From Acidobacteriota bacterium (GTDB taxonomy: Bacteria; Acidobacteriota; JAAYUB01), in assembly GCA_012517875.1 (NCBI GenBank), contig JAAYUB010000004.1, positions 37,240 to 101,239 of the forward strand: a stretch of DNA of 64,000 nt. The letters run 5' to 3'. The position numbers and the translations under genes are program-made. The notes below the pieces were generated by a model. It was given only the letters and a program-made list of their open reading frames with translations. It did no database searches and was not told where the DNA came from. Shown piece by piece: positions 9,581 to 18,807 of this stretch. Position 1 is the stretch's first letter. Each line of letters opens with the position of its first letter.

Positions 9581-10542
9581 GCCTCCTGTATTCCATGGGG
9601 AGCGCCCTCCGCCGAACCCTGTTCCAGAATGCAGGGCTGAAGGTGCTTTCGCTGTTCATCGGCTTCTCCATGTGGCTGCTGGTCTCGTCGGAACAGCAGG
9701 TGGAACGGATTCTGGAAGTGCCCGTGGAGATCATCAACAAACCGGCGTCGCTCGAGATCTCCAACGATTTCGTCAAGAGCGTCCTGGTGCAGATCCAGTC
9801 TTCGGAGCTCGGCAAGGACGCGGCGGTCAAAAACCTGGTGGCGACGCTGGACCTGCACACCGCGCACGAAGGGGAGAACGTGATCGCTTTGGAACCGCGC
9901 AACTTTCGAACGCCCTCGGGCATCAAGATCGTTAACATCCGCCCCGCCACGATCACCGTGGTCCTGGACCCACTCCAGCGCAAGACCGTCCCCGTGCTGG
10001 TAAAATACACAGGCCAGCCAGCCGAGAACTTTGAGGTGCGCGGCGTCGCGGCCGTGCCGTCCCGCGTCGGCATCGCCGGCCCATCATCGCACGTGCGCAA
10101 CTACACCGAACTGCCAACTCAGACGGTCGATATCACCGGACGGCAACAGACGCTGGTCCAGTTCGTGAACGTGCCGCTGGATAGCCCGTTTGTCACCTTG
10201 GAATATTCCAACAAGGTCCGAGTGGAAATCCGGATCCAGGAGCGCATGGTGCCGGTGATCCTGAACCGATTGCCCGTTCAGGTGCGCGGCGTGTCCGGCG
10301 GTTACCGTCTGCGCCGCCAGACCGCCGACGCGCGGACCTCGGTCACCGTGTCGCTGCGGGACCGCCTGACCGCCGATGATCTGGAGATTTACATTGATGG
10401 GGCCGATTGTATGCCCTCCAGCGACTTCCAGGACGTGCCCCTGCGTTATCGCATCCTCAATCCTGCCTTCGCCAACGCCCTTCGGGTGGAACGGATCGTG
10501 CCGGAAAAAGTGGCGATCCGGATCAGTGGCGCGGGCAACTGA
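9577..10542 (+). CDS. cdaR: YbbR-domain regulator of CdaA
   Basis: CdaR is a membrane-anchored extracytoplasmic protein with YbbR domains that modulates CdaA. An N-terminal helix (LKVLSLFIGFSMWLLV) anchors a long beta-rich part with recurring YbbR-type units (residues about 40-320). The start is GTG at 9577, with AAGGAG eight bases upstream and a GTGA overlap with the cdaA stop. A longer frame from GTG 9553 has no good SD. The product is 321 aa. Confidence 0.88.
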   Translation: MSLLYSMGSALRRTLFQNAGLKVLSLFIGFSMWLLVSSEQQVERILEVPVEIINKPASLEISNDFVKSVLVQIQSSELGKDAAVKNLVATLDLHTAHEGENVIALEPRNFRTPSGIKIVNIRPATITVVLDPLQRKTVPVLVKYTGQPAENFEVRGVAAVPSRVGIAGPSSHVRNYTELPTQTVDITGRQQTLVQFVNVPLDSPFVTLEYSNKVRVEIRIQERMVPVILNRLPVQVRGVSGGYRLRRQTADARTSVTVSLRDRLTADDLEIYIDGADCMPSSDFQDVPLRYRILNPAFANALRVERIVPEKVAIRISGAGN

Positions 10543-10554
10543 CGGCGACACCCC

Positions 10555-11937
10555 ATGGCCAATCGTCTGTTCGGCACCGACGGCATCCGCGGCCGGGCCG
10601 GCGTCTACCCGCTGGATGCCGCCACGATTCAGACGGCGACGGAGGCCGCGGCCGCCCGCGCCGCGGCGCGGCTCCCCGGCCGCCCCTTTCTCGTGGCCCG
10701 AGACACCCGCGCCTCGGGACCCTGGATCACCCGACAGGTGGCCGCCGCGCTCGAGCGAGCCGGGGTGCCGCTTCTGGACGCCGGCGTCTTGCCGACGCCG
10801 GCGGCCGCCGGCTTGATCCTGGATCTCGGATGCTGCGGGGGAATGGTGATCTCAGCCTCCCACAATCCGGCGGAAGACAACGGATTGAAATTCTTCACCG
10901 ACCGGGGATTCAAGCTCTCCACCGCCGAGGAAGCCGCCATCGCCATTCGTGTGGACGAGCGCCCGCAGCCGACGTGGACCGCGGTCGAGGCGCCGCTGCT
11001 GGACGGCGGCGGTCGGTTCCATGTGGCGCCCGATCTGGTGGGCCGCTACGTGGCCCGGTTGCTGAACCGGTGCCCGCTGGACGGGCTGCCCCCGACCACC
11101 CGCGTGGTGGTCGATTGCGCCCACGGCGCATCCACGCCGGCGGTATTGGCGCTGGTGGATTGTGCCGCCTTCCGCCTGCAGGCGATCTGCGCCGAGCCGG
11201 ACGGTTTTAACATCAACCGCGGCTGCGGGGCCACCTGTCCGGAGCGGGTGGCGGCGGCCGTCACCGCAGCGCGCGCCGACCTGGGATTCGCGCTCGACGG
11301 CGACGGCGACCGGATCATCGCCTGCGATGCGTCGGGGCGGATCCTCGACGGGGACGCGCTCCTGTATGTGTTTGCGCATCACCTGCGGTCGCGGGGCCAG
11401 CTCACCGGGCAAACTGTCGTGGGGACGGTCTTGACCAACCTGGGACTCGAGACGGCGCTGGCCGGTTGGGGCATCCGGCTGGAGCGGACGCCGGTGGGCG
11501 ACCGCCACATCCAGGCCCGCATGCTGGACGGCGCCCTGGCGCTGGGCGGTGAGCCATCCGGCCACCTGATCCTCTCGTCGCCGGCCATGACCGGCGACGG
11601 CCTGCTCGCCGGTCTGTTCCTGCTGCACATCCTGGCCGTGACCCGCCGGCCGCTGGCCGATCTGCTGGCCGGGTACCAGCCGTTTCCGGTGCGGGTGTTT
11701 AACCTGCGGGCGGACCGGAAACCTCCGCTGGAATCGTTGCCGCCCGTGCGGGCCATCGACGCGCTGCTGGTCCGGCGCGGCGGACGCACCGTGATCCGCT
11801 ATTCGGGCACCGAGCCACTCCTGCGCGTCATGGTGGAAGCGCAGGAGCTGGAACCGCTCCAGTCCGAGATGGATGTCCTGCTGGAAGAATTGAAAGGCCT
11901 GATTCAGTCGGGGGATTCCACAGCCGCGACAAATTGA
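10555..11937 (+). CDS. glmM: Phosphoglucosamine mutase
   Basis: GlmM interconverts glucosamine-6-phosphate and glucosamine-1-phosphate, feeding UDP-GlcNAc synthesis for peptidoglycan and LPS. Visible are the N-terminal FGTDGIRG, the phosphoserine loop VISASHNP (Ser102), the Mg site ALDGDGDR, the sugar loop GGEPSGH and the phosphate site RYSGTEPLLRV. The 460-residue length is typical. It is last in the folP-cdaA-cdaR-glmM unit and faces the kinase gene convergently across 55 bases. Confidence 0.95.
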   Translation: MANRLFGTDGIRGRAGVYPLDAATIQTATEAAAARAAARLPGRPFLVARDTRASGPWITRQVAAALERAGVPLLDAGVLPTPAAAGLILDLGCCGGMVISASHNPAEDNGLKFFTDRGFKLSTAEEAAIAIRVDERPQPTWTAVEAPLLDGGGRFHVAPDLVGRYVARLLNRCPLDGLPPTTRVVVDCAHGASTPAVLALVDCAAFRLQAICAEPDGFNINRGCGATCPERVAAAVTAARADLGFALDGDGDRIIACDASGRILDGDALLYVFAHHLRSRGQLTGQTVVGTVLTNLGLETALAGWGIRLERTPVGDRHIQARMLDGALALGGEPSGHLILSSPAMTGDGLLAGLFLLHILAVTRRPLADLLAGYQPFPVRVFNLRADRKPPLESLPPVRAIDALLVRRGGRTVIRYSGTEPLLRVMVEAQELEPLQSEMDVLLEELKGLIQSGDSTAATN

Positions 11938-11992
11938 TCGATATCCGGTCCGATGCGTGCTGATGGTAAGGCGGGCGTGGTGTGCGTGGCGG

Positions 11993-14900
11993 TCACTGGC
12001 CGATCAGCTCGTTCACGGTGCGGTCGAGATTCTGCTCCAACTGCGGGGCGACCTTCTTGAGCACGCGGTAGCCGCTGTCTTCGAGCTGCAACTCTTCGGA
12101 GGCGCTGCGGGCGGGTTGTCCGGCGAAGTGGTAGACCACCTTGTAGCGGCCGGGATCGAGCTCGAGCTGGAGCGGCGTGATCTTCTGGGTCAGATCAATC
12201 TCCGTGTCGGTGTCCAGCCGGATCACCGCGTCCACCTCGCCCCAGGGTCGCAGATCGATGGCCAGCACCGCGGGCTTGGCCGGCGCCGGTCCGGGCGCCG
12301 GTGCCGGCCGCAGCAGGTACATGACCACGCCGACGACGCCCCCCACCACCAGGGCGGCCAGCGCGATGATCAGCCAGAGGGGCAGCCGGCGCACCGGCGC
12401 GGGCAGGGCAATTTCGGGCAGGTGCTTTTGGAGGTTGATGGTCTCCTGAATCTCCTGGATCGCACCCTCGAGCTGCGGTGCCGCCTTGGGGAATCGGTGC
12501 CGCGTTTCCTCCAGCACCCGCAACGCGTCAAACAGATTGCCGGCGTGCTGTTGCTTCCGCGACTCGGCGACGGCCCGCTCGATTTCGGCCTCGACCAACC
12601 GGGCTTCTTCCGCCGCCTCGCGCCGCTGGCGGACGATGGACTCGCGCAGGCGGTCCATCTCCTCGAGGTTGTCCTGGATCTCGTTGGCGTTGGGCACGAT
12701 TTCCAACGCGGTGCGCAACAGCGACAGCCCGCGATCGAAGTCGCCGTCGCGGGCGAAGGCTTGGGCGTGCTGGATCGTCTCCTGGATATACGCGTTGCGC
12801 TGCTGCCGAACCTCGCCGTAGAGCCGGACGATGCTGCCCTGTTCGGGATAGCGGGCCAGCAAGCCTTCCAGGGTGGCCAGCGCCAAATCGTACTTCTTGT
12901 CCACCACGTGGGCGCGAACCTCGCCGATTCCGCCCTGAACGGCCTGCGCCACGGCGGTTTCCTGGATGGCGTTCTGCAGGTCAACCGAATCCGGACACTC
13001 GGCGGCGGCGCGCTCCAGCAAGCCCCGCGCCTCGTCGAACGCCTTGTTGGCGGTGAACGACTGGGCCGAAGCGATGGCGCCGCGGATGTACTCGCCCCGC
13101 TGGTCGTGAAACAGTTTGAGGACGGCGATGACATCCGGATGGTCGGCGAAGCGGTTCTTCAGATCGTAGGCCAACTTGGAGGCCTGCAGGAACTGCTGGC
13201 GCTGGAGGTGCTCCTGGATTTCCTGCTGCTTGGCGCGGATCTCGTCGTGCCGTGCCAGCTCGTCTTTGCGCTCCTGAAGCTCGCGCAGCAGCGGCAGGAA
13301 CACGGCCTCTTCGGGGAAGCGCTGGATGGCTTCGCGGGTCAGGGCGATGGCGGCGTCGATCCGGCTGGCGGCCTTGAGGCTCTGGATCTCGCTCTGGAAA
13401 CGCCGGATCTCCGCCTGCTCCCGCAGCTCACGGGCCCGCTCGTCGACGGCGGTCCGCAGGGCGATGACCTCGGTGTGGCGGCCGTGGGCGCTCTCCAGCG
13501 CAGCCAGCTCCGCCGCGGCCTGATCCACCGCGTCGGCCTGGAGCAGGCGGCGTACACCCTCGAGCTGCTGTTGCAGCTTTCGTTCGGTGTCGCGGCGGGC
13601 CAGCACCGCGGCGACCTCTTCGCGGAGCGGCACCAGCGCGGCATCGTTGGGAAACATCCGTCCGAGCTGCTGCAGGCTGCGCTGGGCCTCATCGAGCCGG
13701 TCGGTCTGAAGCAGCTGGTGGACTTCCTGGATGCCCTCCGACAGCTTCTGCTCCATGGCCAGCTGGCGCTGGCGGGTTTCGATGACCGTCTGGCGGAGGT
13801 TCTCCACCTCCACCGCCAGCGACTGGAGCAGACTCTGCTTGGGGAACACGGGCATCAGCGTGCGCAGCAGCAGCTGGGCCGGGTCGAGGTTTTGCGCCTG
13901 GAGCCAGCCGGTGACCACATGGCGGATCTCCTGCAGCAACTCCTCCCGCTCCTGGGAATGGGCGGCAGATGAGCAGAAGGCGACGACGGGCCGCTGGGTG
14001 AACGACCCCTGCAGCCAGTCGCGCAGATCCAGCAGCCGGTCGCGGTCGTGGATGTCGGCGGTGTGCGTCTTGAAGTCGGCCAGGAAGCGTTGCCAGACGG
14101 CGGCGCGGTTCTTGCGGGTGGCGGCCTCGTCGGGGGCCAGCGCTTCCAGCTCGGCCAGGCGTGTGAACGCCGACGGCAGGTTGGCCTGGCGCAGGGCAGC
14201 CTGCACCTCGCCCGTGAGCCCGCGCACCTGGTTGGCCCTGGCGAGCAGGCGTTCATTCTCCTCAATCAGTGCGCGGACTTCGAGATACTCGGGATCCAGC
14301 GTGGCAATCCGCCCCAACAGCTCGATGGCCTCGAGATAAGCGCCGGTCCCGGTGCGCGCCCGAGCCTGTTCCAGGAGCGGCTGGATCTGCTCCTTGAACA
14401 CCTTCTCCTTCTGCAGCCGGCGCACCTTCTGGACCCAGGTAATGGCCTCGACGTTGTCCGGGTCCAGCTCGAGGATCTCGTTGAAGTTGGCCAGGGCCAG
14501 GTCGTAATCGCCGCCTTCGGCCAGGTCCGTGCCCAGCTTGAGGAGGTCGGTCACCCGCTTGCGGGCGTGCATCTCCCGCAGCTCGGTATGGAGCGACTGC
14601 AGCAGGGTGGCGTCGATATGCTCGGTCTTGAGTTTGTCGAGGAGCTTGGAGGCGGCCTCGAATTGCAGCTCCTTGATGTACTTGCGGATCAGACGGGCCT
14701 TGTACGGCTCCTGGAGGGCGCCGGTTTCAAGACCCTCCACGCCCTGGAGGGTGAGGTCGAGGCGGCTGGATTCGGCGGCGTAGGCGGCCAGGATTCCCTG
14801 CAGTGCCTTGGAGAACGCCTTTAGGTCGGGAAAGCGGTCGTCACGCTCCTTTTCCAGGCACCGCATGACGGCGGTGCTCAGGTCGGCCGGGCACTCCGGC

Positions 14901-15595
14901 ACTTCCTTGCAGAGCGGAGCGGGGAAGTGGTTGATGATCTTGTACAGGACGCCGGTGTAGTTTTCCGCCTGAAACGGGTTCTGGCCGGAGATGAGCTCGT
15001 AGGCGATGACGCCCACCGAATAGAGGTCGGTGCGGTGATCCACCTTCATCCCCTTGGCCTGCTCCGGGCTCATGTAGGCAGGGGTGCCCATGGCCACGCC
15101 GGTGCGCGTCTGCTGGGTGCTCTCGGTGACGCGGGCGATGCCGAAGTCGACGATTTTCGCTGTGCCGTTCTTCAGCAACAGGATGTTGGCCGGCTTGACG
15201 TCGCGGTGGATGATGCCGCGCTTGTGGGCATAGTCGAGCCCCTCCGACACCTGGATCAGAATGTTGAGGATCTGAGGGATGGTGAACTTGATCTTGGCCG
15301 AGCGGAAATACTTCAGGTCCGGCCCGTCGAGGAACTCCATCACGATGAACGGCGTGCCTTCTTCTTCGTCCAGGTCATAGATGGCCACGATGTTGGGGTG
15401 GAAGAGCTTGGCCGGGGCGATGGCCTCGCGGTAGAAGCGGGCGCGGCTCTCGTCGTTGTTCACGTACTGGGGCGACATGGTCTTGATGGCCACGTAGCGG
15501 CCCATCTTGGCGTCGAAGCCCTTGTAGACCACACCCATGGCGCCGGTGCCGATCTTGTCGATGATCTTATACTTGCCGATCTTTTCGAGGACCAT
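11993..15595 (-). CDS. Transmembrane serine/threonine protein kinase with TPR/coiled-coil middle and PEGA-like tail
   Basis: This is a 1200-residue Hanks-type kinase. Residues 9-270 hold the catalytic domain: GTGAMG glycine loop, VAIK lysine, HRDVKPAN, DFG and the TPAYMSPEQ activation segment are all intact, so it should be active. About 300-1050 is helical, with TPR-like repeats and many Gln/Arg/Glu stretches suggesting coiled coil. A membrane helix (about 1072-1095) is followed by a Pro/Ala linker and a beta-rich tail with LDPGRYKVVY, like PEGA domains. The kinase and repeats would be cytoplasmic and the tail outside. ATG 15595 is chosen because family homology begins there. Substrate unknown. 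Confidence 0.92.
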   Translation of the reverse strand: MVLEKIGKYKIIDKIGTGAMGVVYKGFDAKMGRYVAIKTMSPQYVNNDESRARFYREAIAPAKLFHPNIVAIYDLDEEEGTPFIVMEFLDGPDLKYFRSAKIKFTIPQILNILIQVSEGLDYAHKRGIIHRDVKPANILLLKNGTAKIVDFGIARVTESTQQTRTGVAMGTPAYMSPEQAKGMKVDHRTDLYSVGVIAYELISGQNPFQAENYTGVLYKIINHFPAPLCKEVPECPADLSTAVMRCLEKERDDRFPDLKAFSKALQGILAAYAAESSRLDLTLQGVEGLETGALQEPYKARLIRKYIKELQFEAASKLLDKLKTEHIDATLLQSLHTELREMHARKRVTDLLKLGTDLAEGGDYDLALANFNEILELDPDNVEAITWVQKVRRLQKEKVFKEQIQPLLEQARARTGTGAYLEAIELLGRIATLDPEYLEVRALIEENERLLARANQVRGLTGEVQAALRQANLPSAFTRLAELEALAPDEAATRKNRAAVWQRFLADFKTHTADIHDRDRLLDLRDWLQGSFTQRPVVAFCSSAAHSQEREELLQEIRHVVTGWLQAQNLDPAQLLLRTLMPVFPKQSLLQSLAVEVENLRQTVIETRQRQLAMEQKLSEGIQEVHQLLQTDRLDEAQRSLQQLGRMFPNDAALVPLREEVAAVLARRDTERKLQQQLEGVRRLLQADAVDQAAAELAALESAHGRHTEVIALRTAVDERARELREQAEIRRFQSEIQSLKAASRIDAAIALTREAIQRFPEEAVFLPLLRELQERKDELARHDEIRAKQQEIQEHLQRQQFLQASKLAYDLKNRFADHPDVIAVLKLFHDQRGEYIRGAIASAQSFTANKAFDEARGLLERAAAECPDSVDLQNAIQETAVAQAVQGGIGEVRAHVVDKKYDLALATLEGLLARYPEQGSIVRLYGEVRQQRNAYIQETIQHAQAFARDGDFDRGLSLLRTALEIVPNANEIQDNLEEMDRLRESIVRQRREAAEEARLVEAEIERAVAESRKQQHAGNLFDALRVLEETRHRFPKAAPQLEGAIQEIQETINLQKHLPEIALPAPVRRLPLWLIIALAALVVGGVVGVVMYLLRPAPAPGPAPAKPAVLAIDLRPWGEVDAVIRLDTDTEIDLTQKITPLQLELDPGRYKVVYHFAGQPARSASEELQLEDSGYRVLKKVAPQLEQNLDRTVNELIGQ

Positions 15596-15670
15596 CGGAG
15601 CGCGTTCTGCCTGCCGCGTGCGGATTGAACTGGGCCCAGTGTAGCACAGCGCCCCCGGCAATAAAAGGGA

Positions 15671-15698
15671 TTGTAATCGCCCGCCCGGCCGCTACAAT
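15671..15698 (+). promoter_or_regulatory. Probable promoter of the PHP-domain gene
   Basis: TTGTAA (15671-15676) and TACAAT (15693-15698) are separated by 16 bases, about 50 bases upstream of the PHP gene start, in the divergent region with the kinase. Confidence 0.5.
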
Positions 15699-15750
15699 GG
15701 GGACCGGCCGGCGCCGCCGACGAGCGCCGGCGAGGAGCGTCCCGTCCGCC

Positions 15751-16716
15751 ATGGCCCGCTGCGATCTGCACGTCCATTCGTACTTCAGCGGCAAGACAAA
15801 CCACGTCAAGCTGCTGGAACCCATGGACTCCTACAACACCCCCGACCGCATCTACCGGACGGCCAAGCGGCGGGGGATGGACTTCGTCACCATCACTGAC
15901 CACGACGCCATTGGAGGCTGCCTCGACTTTATGCGGCGGCACCCGGAGCGGGACGACTTCTTCATGTCCGAGGAAGTTTCCACGCGGGTTTCCGAATTTG
16001 ACTACACGCTCCACGTGGGCGTCTACCGCCTCACGGCGGACGATCATGCCGCCATCCAGCCGCTGCGCCGCGACTGGGCGGCACTCCTGAACTGGCTCGA
16101 CAGGCGCGGCCTATTCTATACGTGGAACCACCCCTTCTACCATTTTCCAACGGGGCCCGACGGGATCCGGCTCCTCGATCGGCTCCTGCCGCGCTTTCCG
16201 GCGTACGAGGGAATCAACGCCTGCCTGCCGCCACGGGTCAACAACGCATTCGCCGACGGCTGTCGCGCCCGGGCCGCCCGCGCGGGCGGTGCGGCGCCGC
16301 TCGTGGCCGGCTCCGACTCGCATTCCATGTGGCGCGTCGGCCGCACCTGGAGCGAGGCGCCCGGCGACACCCTTGATGCGTACTTCGCCGCGTTGCGCGC
16401 CGGCGGCGGGGCGGTTCACGGCAACACCGGGACCTTCTGGGGCGTGTTCGCCGACGCCATGAGCGTCTATTTGGGCTACCTGCGGGATGTCGCCGTCCGC
16501 AACGACGCCCACCGGGATTGGTCCGCCTGGAAAAAACTCCGCAATTCATTCGGCTGGGCGGGCTGGCTGCCGGTGTTCACCGTCGGGTCGCTCGCCTACT
16601 CGCTGCTCCAGTTTCGCCGGTTCAAGCGGCGGGCGCCGGCCTATCGGGCGCTCTGGGACGGGGTGGCAGCGCCGGCGGAGCGTGGAGCGGCTCCGGAGCC
16701 TGCGCCGGAGGCCTGA
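15751..16716 (+). CDS. PHP-domain phosphoesterase-like protein
   Basis: The 321-residue protein begins with the PHP metal motif DLHVHSYFSG and continues with FVTITDHDAIGG, a mid-protein WNHPFYH and the C-terminal GSDSHSMWRVG: the four conserved blocks of the polymerase/histidinol-phosphatase metal-dependent superfamily. The family hydrolyses phosphate esters; the substrate is not evident. The last 100 residues include a moderately hydrophobic stretch. ATG 15751 is chosen because the metal motif follows within five residues; a GAGGAG lies 12 bases upstream. Extension to 15625 adds only low-complexity sequence. Confidence 0.82.
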   Translation: MARCDLHVHSYFSGKTNHVKLLEPMDSYNTPDRIYRTAKRRGMDFVTITDHDAIGGCLDFMRRHPERDDFFMSEEVSTRVSEFDYTLHVGVYRLTADDHAAIQPLRRDWAALLNWLDRRGLFYTWNHPFYHFPTGPDGIRLLDRLLPRFPAYEGINACLPPRVNNAFADGCRARAARAGGAAPLVAGSDSHSMWRVGRTWSEAPGDTLDAYFAALRAGGGAVHGNTGTFWGVFADAMSVYLGYLRDVAVRNDAHRDWSAWKKLRNSFGWAGWLPVFTVGSLAYSLLQFRRFKRRAPAYRALWDGVAAPAERGAAPEPAPEA

Positions 16717-16756
16717 GCGCCGCCCGGGCGGGGCGGTGACACGACCGAAAAAATGC

Positions 16757-16785
16757 TTGCCAATTCCCAGCCGCTTCTTTATGAT
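16757..16785 (+). promoter_or_regulatory. Sigma-70 promoter for tRNA-Val
   Basis: TTGCCA (16757-16762), a 17-base spacer and TATGAT (16780-16785) lie 18 bases upstream of the mature tRNA-Val 5' end. Confidence 0.7.
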
Positions 16786-16803
16786 AGGCACCCTTGACGG
16801 CGT

Positions 16804-16878
16804 GGACAGGTAGTTCAGTGGGAGAACGCCCGCCTCACACGCGGGAGGCCGCCGGTTCAACCCCGGCCCTGTCCACCA
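16804..16878 (+). tRNA. tRNA-Val (anticodon CAC)
   Basis: The cloverleaf has acceptor GGACAGG / CCTGTCC, anticodon stem CCCGC / GCGGG around CTCACAC (anticodon CAC), T-arm CCGGTTCAACCCCGG, discriminator A, and CCA encoded at 16876-16878. Confidence 0.94.
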
Positions 16879-17009
16879 TTTTCCCTCCTGCCGTCGGCCA
16901 GTCTGAGCAATTTGCGCACGCCTTGAATCCCGGTCTGGCTCTGCCTGCCAATCGCAGCCGGCCGATTCGCCCGCCGTGCTAAAATCACTCCAAGAAAAAT
17001 CGCTGCCGG

Positions 17010-18203
17010 ATGACGGCCCGGCAGCCCCTCAACGCCTCCAAAGAGAGACAGGTCGTGGTTGAGACGACTCCTCGTACCGCCAACCCGTGTACTGATAACC
17101 GCCGGTTCCACCGGCGGGACAAGCGCGCCACCATGCGCGACGAGGTGAGCCTGTCGCACCTGCTCCGGCGACCTGGTCCGTTTGTGCGGAACGGTTGGAC
17201 CTACGGTGAGGCGCTGGGGCACTTCCTCCTGGAGATGGATCTGCTGCCGGCGGACCGGCCCGCTGTCGTCTTGGAGGTGGGCGGCGGACTCGGCGATGTG
17301 GCCGCCGGGGTCGTGCCGGTGCTGGCGGGTGCGGGCCGGCTGGCCGAGTACGCCATCCTGGACCTGTCGCCTGAGCTGCAATCCGCCCAGCGTAAGCGGC
17401 TACGGGACACACGGCCGCCGGTGCGCCTCGTGTCCGGTGACGCCGAACGCTTGCGCCGGACAATCACCGAAGTCGATTTCGTCCTTTCCAACGAGGTCAT
17501 CGGGGATTTCCGGACCATCGACGGCGTGCCCCGAACGTGGGACGGCCCGCCCATGGAGGGAGTCCCGCCAGACGATGCCCGCCACCGGCGCTACTGGGCG
17601 CTGGCCTGGAGCCTGGTCGATCGATATGGCCTCGACGTGCCGGAGGAGACGGACGCACCGTCCTTTGCGGTGAACTGGGGGGCCATCCGCTTCGTGGAAG
17701 CCCTGTGGGAGGTGCTCCCGCCGGGAGGCGGCGCCTTTCTGGTGGAGAACGCCACCTCGTTCGCCCGTCCGCTGGAATTGCCGGGTCACCGGGAATATTC
17801 CATCGGCGAGCGGCACTTGGTGCGGGTGCTCGATCGGCTGGGCTTTGGTTACCGCGCGGGCGATGTCGCCGATTTCCTCCATCCGGGCCGGTCGTTCACG
17901 ATCATCTCACCCCGCCACATAGGGCTCTGGCTCGCCTCCCGGGTGGTGTCGCCGGATGACCGCCGGGCTTGGGAACTGTTCAACGACCCGGCTGTGGATT
18001 GGCCGGCGCGGGTTGCCTGCCTGCGGGAAGCCATGGGCGGGGATCTGCGGATCGACACGGCCGTGGCACCGGAGACGTTCGCCAGCTACCTGCGGACGGC
18101 TGGTTTGGAAGTGGGCCTTCCCGGCACAAACATCCTGGGCCGGCATTTCCGTTACTTCAGCCTGCAGAAACCCGTTGCCGCTGACACAGCGGCGGATTCG
18201 TGA
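17010..18203 (+). CDS. MidA-like SAM-dependent methyltransferase
   Basis: The protein has a class I methyltransferase core: motif I VVLEVGGGLGDVA, an acidic motif (YAILDLSPEL) and FVLSNEVIGDF, which resembles the LSNELLD motif of the MidA/NDUFAF7 family. MidA-type enzymes methylate protein arginine or are assembly factors. The target here is unknown. It converges on the repeat-protein/radical SAM/TPR set with a 32-base gap, so it could belong to that locus, but strand and spacing do not prove it. The first ATG (17010) lacks an SD and its first 41 residues look non-conserved; ATG 17133 (MRDEVSL) is an alternative start. Confidence 0.7.
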   Translation: MTARQPLNASKERQVVVETTPRTANPCTDNRRFHRRDKRATMRDEVSLSHLLRRPGPFVRNGWTYGEALGHFLLEMDLLPADRPAVVLEVGGGLGDVAAGVVPVLAGAGRLAEYAILDLSPELQSAQRKRLRDTRPPVRLVSGDAERLRRTITEVDFVLSNEVIGDFRTIDGVPRTWDGPPMEGVPPDDARHRRYWALAWSLVDRYGLDVPEETDAPSFAVNWGAIRFVEALWEVLPPGGGAFLVENATSFARPLELPGHREYSIGERHLVRVLDRLGFGYRAGDVADFLHPGRSFTIISPRHIGLWLASRVVSPDDRRAWELFNDPAVDWPARVACLREAMGGDLRIDTAVAPETFASYLRTAGLEVGLPGTNILGRHFRYFSLQKPVAADTAADS

Positions 18204-18235
18204 TGTCGCATCGGACGCGACCGCCGGGCGGCAGG

Positions 18236-18781
18236 TCAATCCTTCTTGTCGCGCAGGGCGCCGATTTGAACTTGGAGCGATCGAAGGACCTCTTCCACTG
18301 CGGCCGGCCCTCCTTTCGTCGCCGCCCGCAGGGCGTCCTGGGCCAGAGCGGCGAGCAACCGGGCCCGATGGGCGGCGGGATGGCGGCCGTCCGGATCGTG
18401 TCTCACCGCCTCGGCCAGATCCCGGGCGGCCTCCTCCAGCCGGCCCGATCGGAGCAGAATCTCGCCGCGGTTGGTCCAGGCGGCGGGGTCGCCGGGGGCC
18501 AGTTCCAGGCAGCGGGTGTAGTGGGCGAGGGCGGCCGGCAGGTTGCCCTCCTGCTGGCGGATGGCGCCGAGCATGCCGTGCACGTAAGGATTCTGGGGAT
18601 CCAGCACCGCCAGGCCGGAAAAGATGTCCGCCGCCTGTTGCCAGCGCCCCTCGGTGTACAGGAGGTGGCCGGCATGAAGCAGCGCGGCGGTCTGCCGGGC
18701 GTCGAGTGACACCAGTTGGGCTGTCGTCAAATCGCCATTCAGCAGCTGGGTGACGACGTCCGGACGTTTTTTCTTGGGCAT
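18236..18781 (-). CDS. TPR protein of the repeat-protein/radical SAM locus, SycD/LcrH-like
   Basis: The 181-residue protein has a basic N-terminus (MPKKKR), three consecutive TPR units (about residues 33-135) and a helical, charged tail. The TPR pattern (LYTEGRWQQAADIFSGLAVLD, then a conserved G-A-x-R-Q-x-x-G) resembles the small TPR chaperones of type III secretion (SycD/LcrH), which hold partner proteins in an unfolded state. No secretion genes are visible here, so this is similarity of fold only. It has a very strong SD (GAGGAGG) like that of the repeat gene, and starts 26 bases after the radical SAM stop. Inferred role: binding or presenting the repeat protein. Confidence 0.8.
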   Translation of the reverse strand: MPKKKRPDVVTQLLNGDLTTAQLVSLDARQTAALLHAGHLLYTEGRWQQAADIFSGLAVLDPQNPYVHGMLGAIRQQEGNLPAALAHYTRCLELAPGDPAAWTNRGEILLRSGRLEEAARDLAEAVRHDPDGRHPAAHRARLLAALAQDALRAATKGGPAAVEEVLRSLQVQIGALRDKKD

Positions 18782-18807
18782 ATCAGCCTCCTCGGTTGAT
18801 TTCGAAT

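Noticed and set aside
11957..13972. Plus-strand open frame of 671 codons opposite the kinase gene
   Set aside because: It is an antisense shadow of the TPR/coiled-coil region, with no recognisable protein and no SD.
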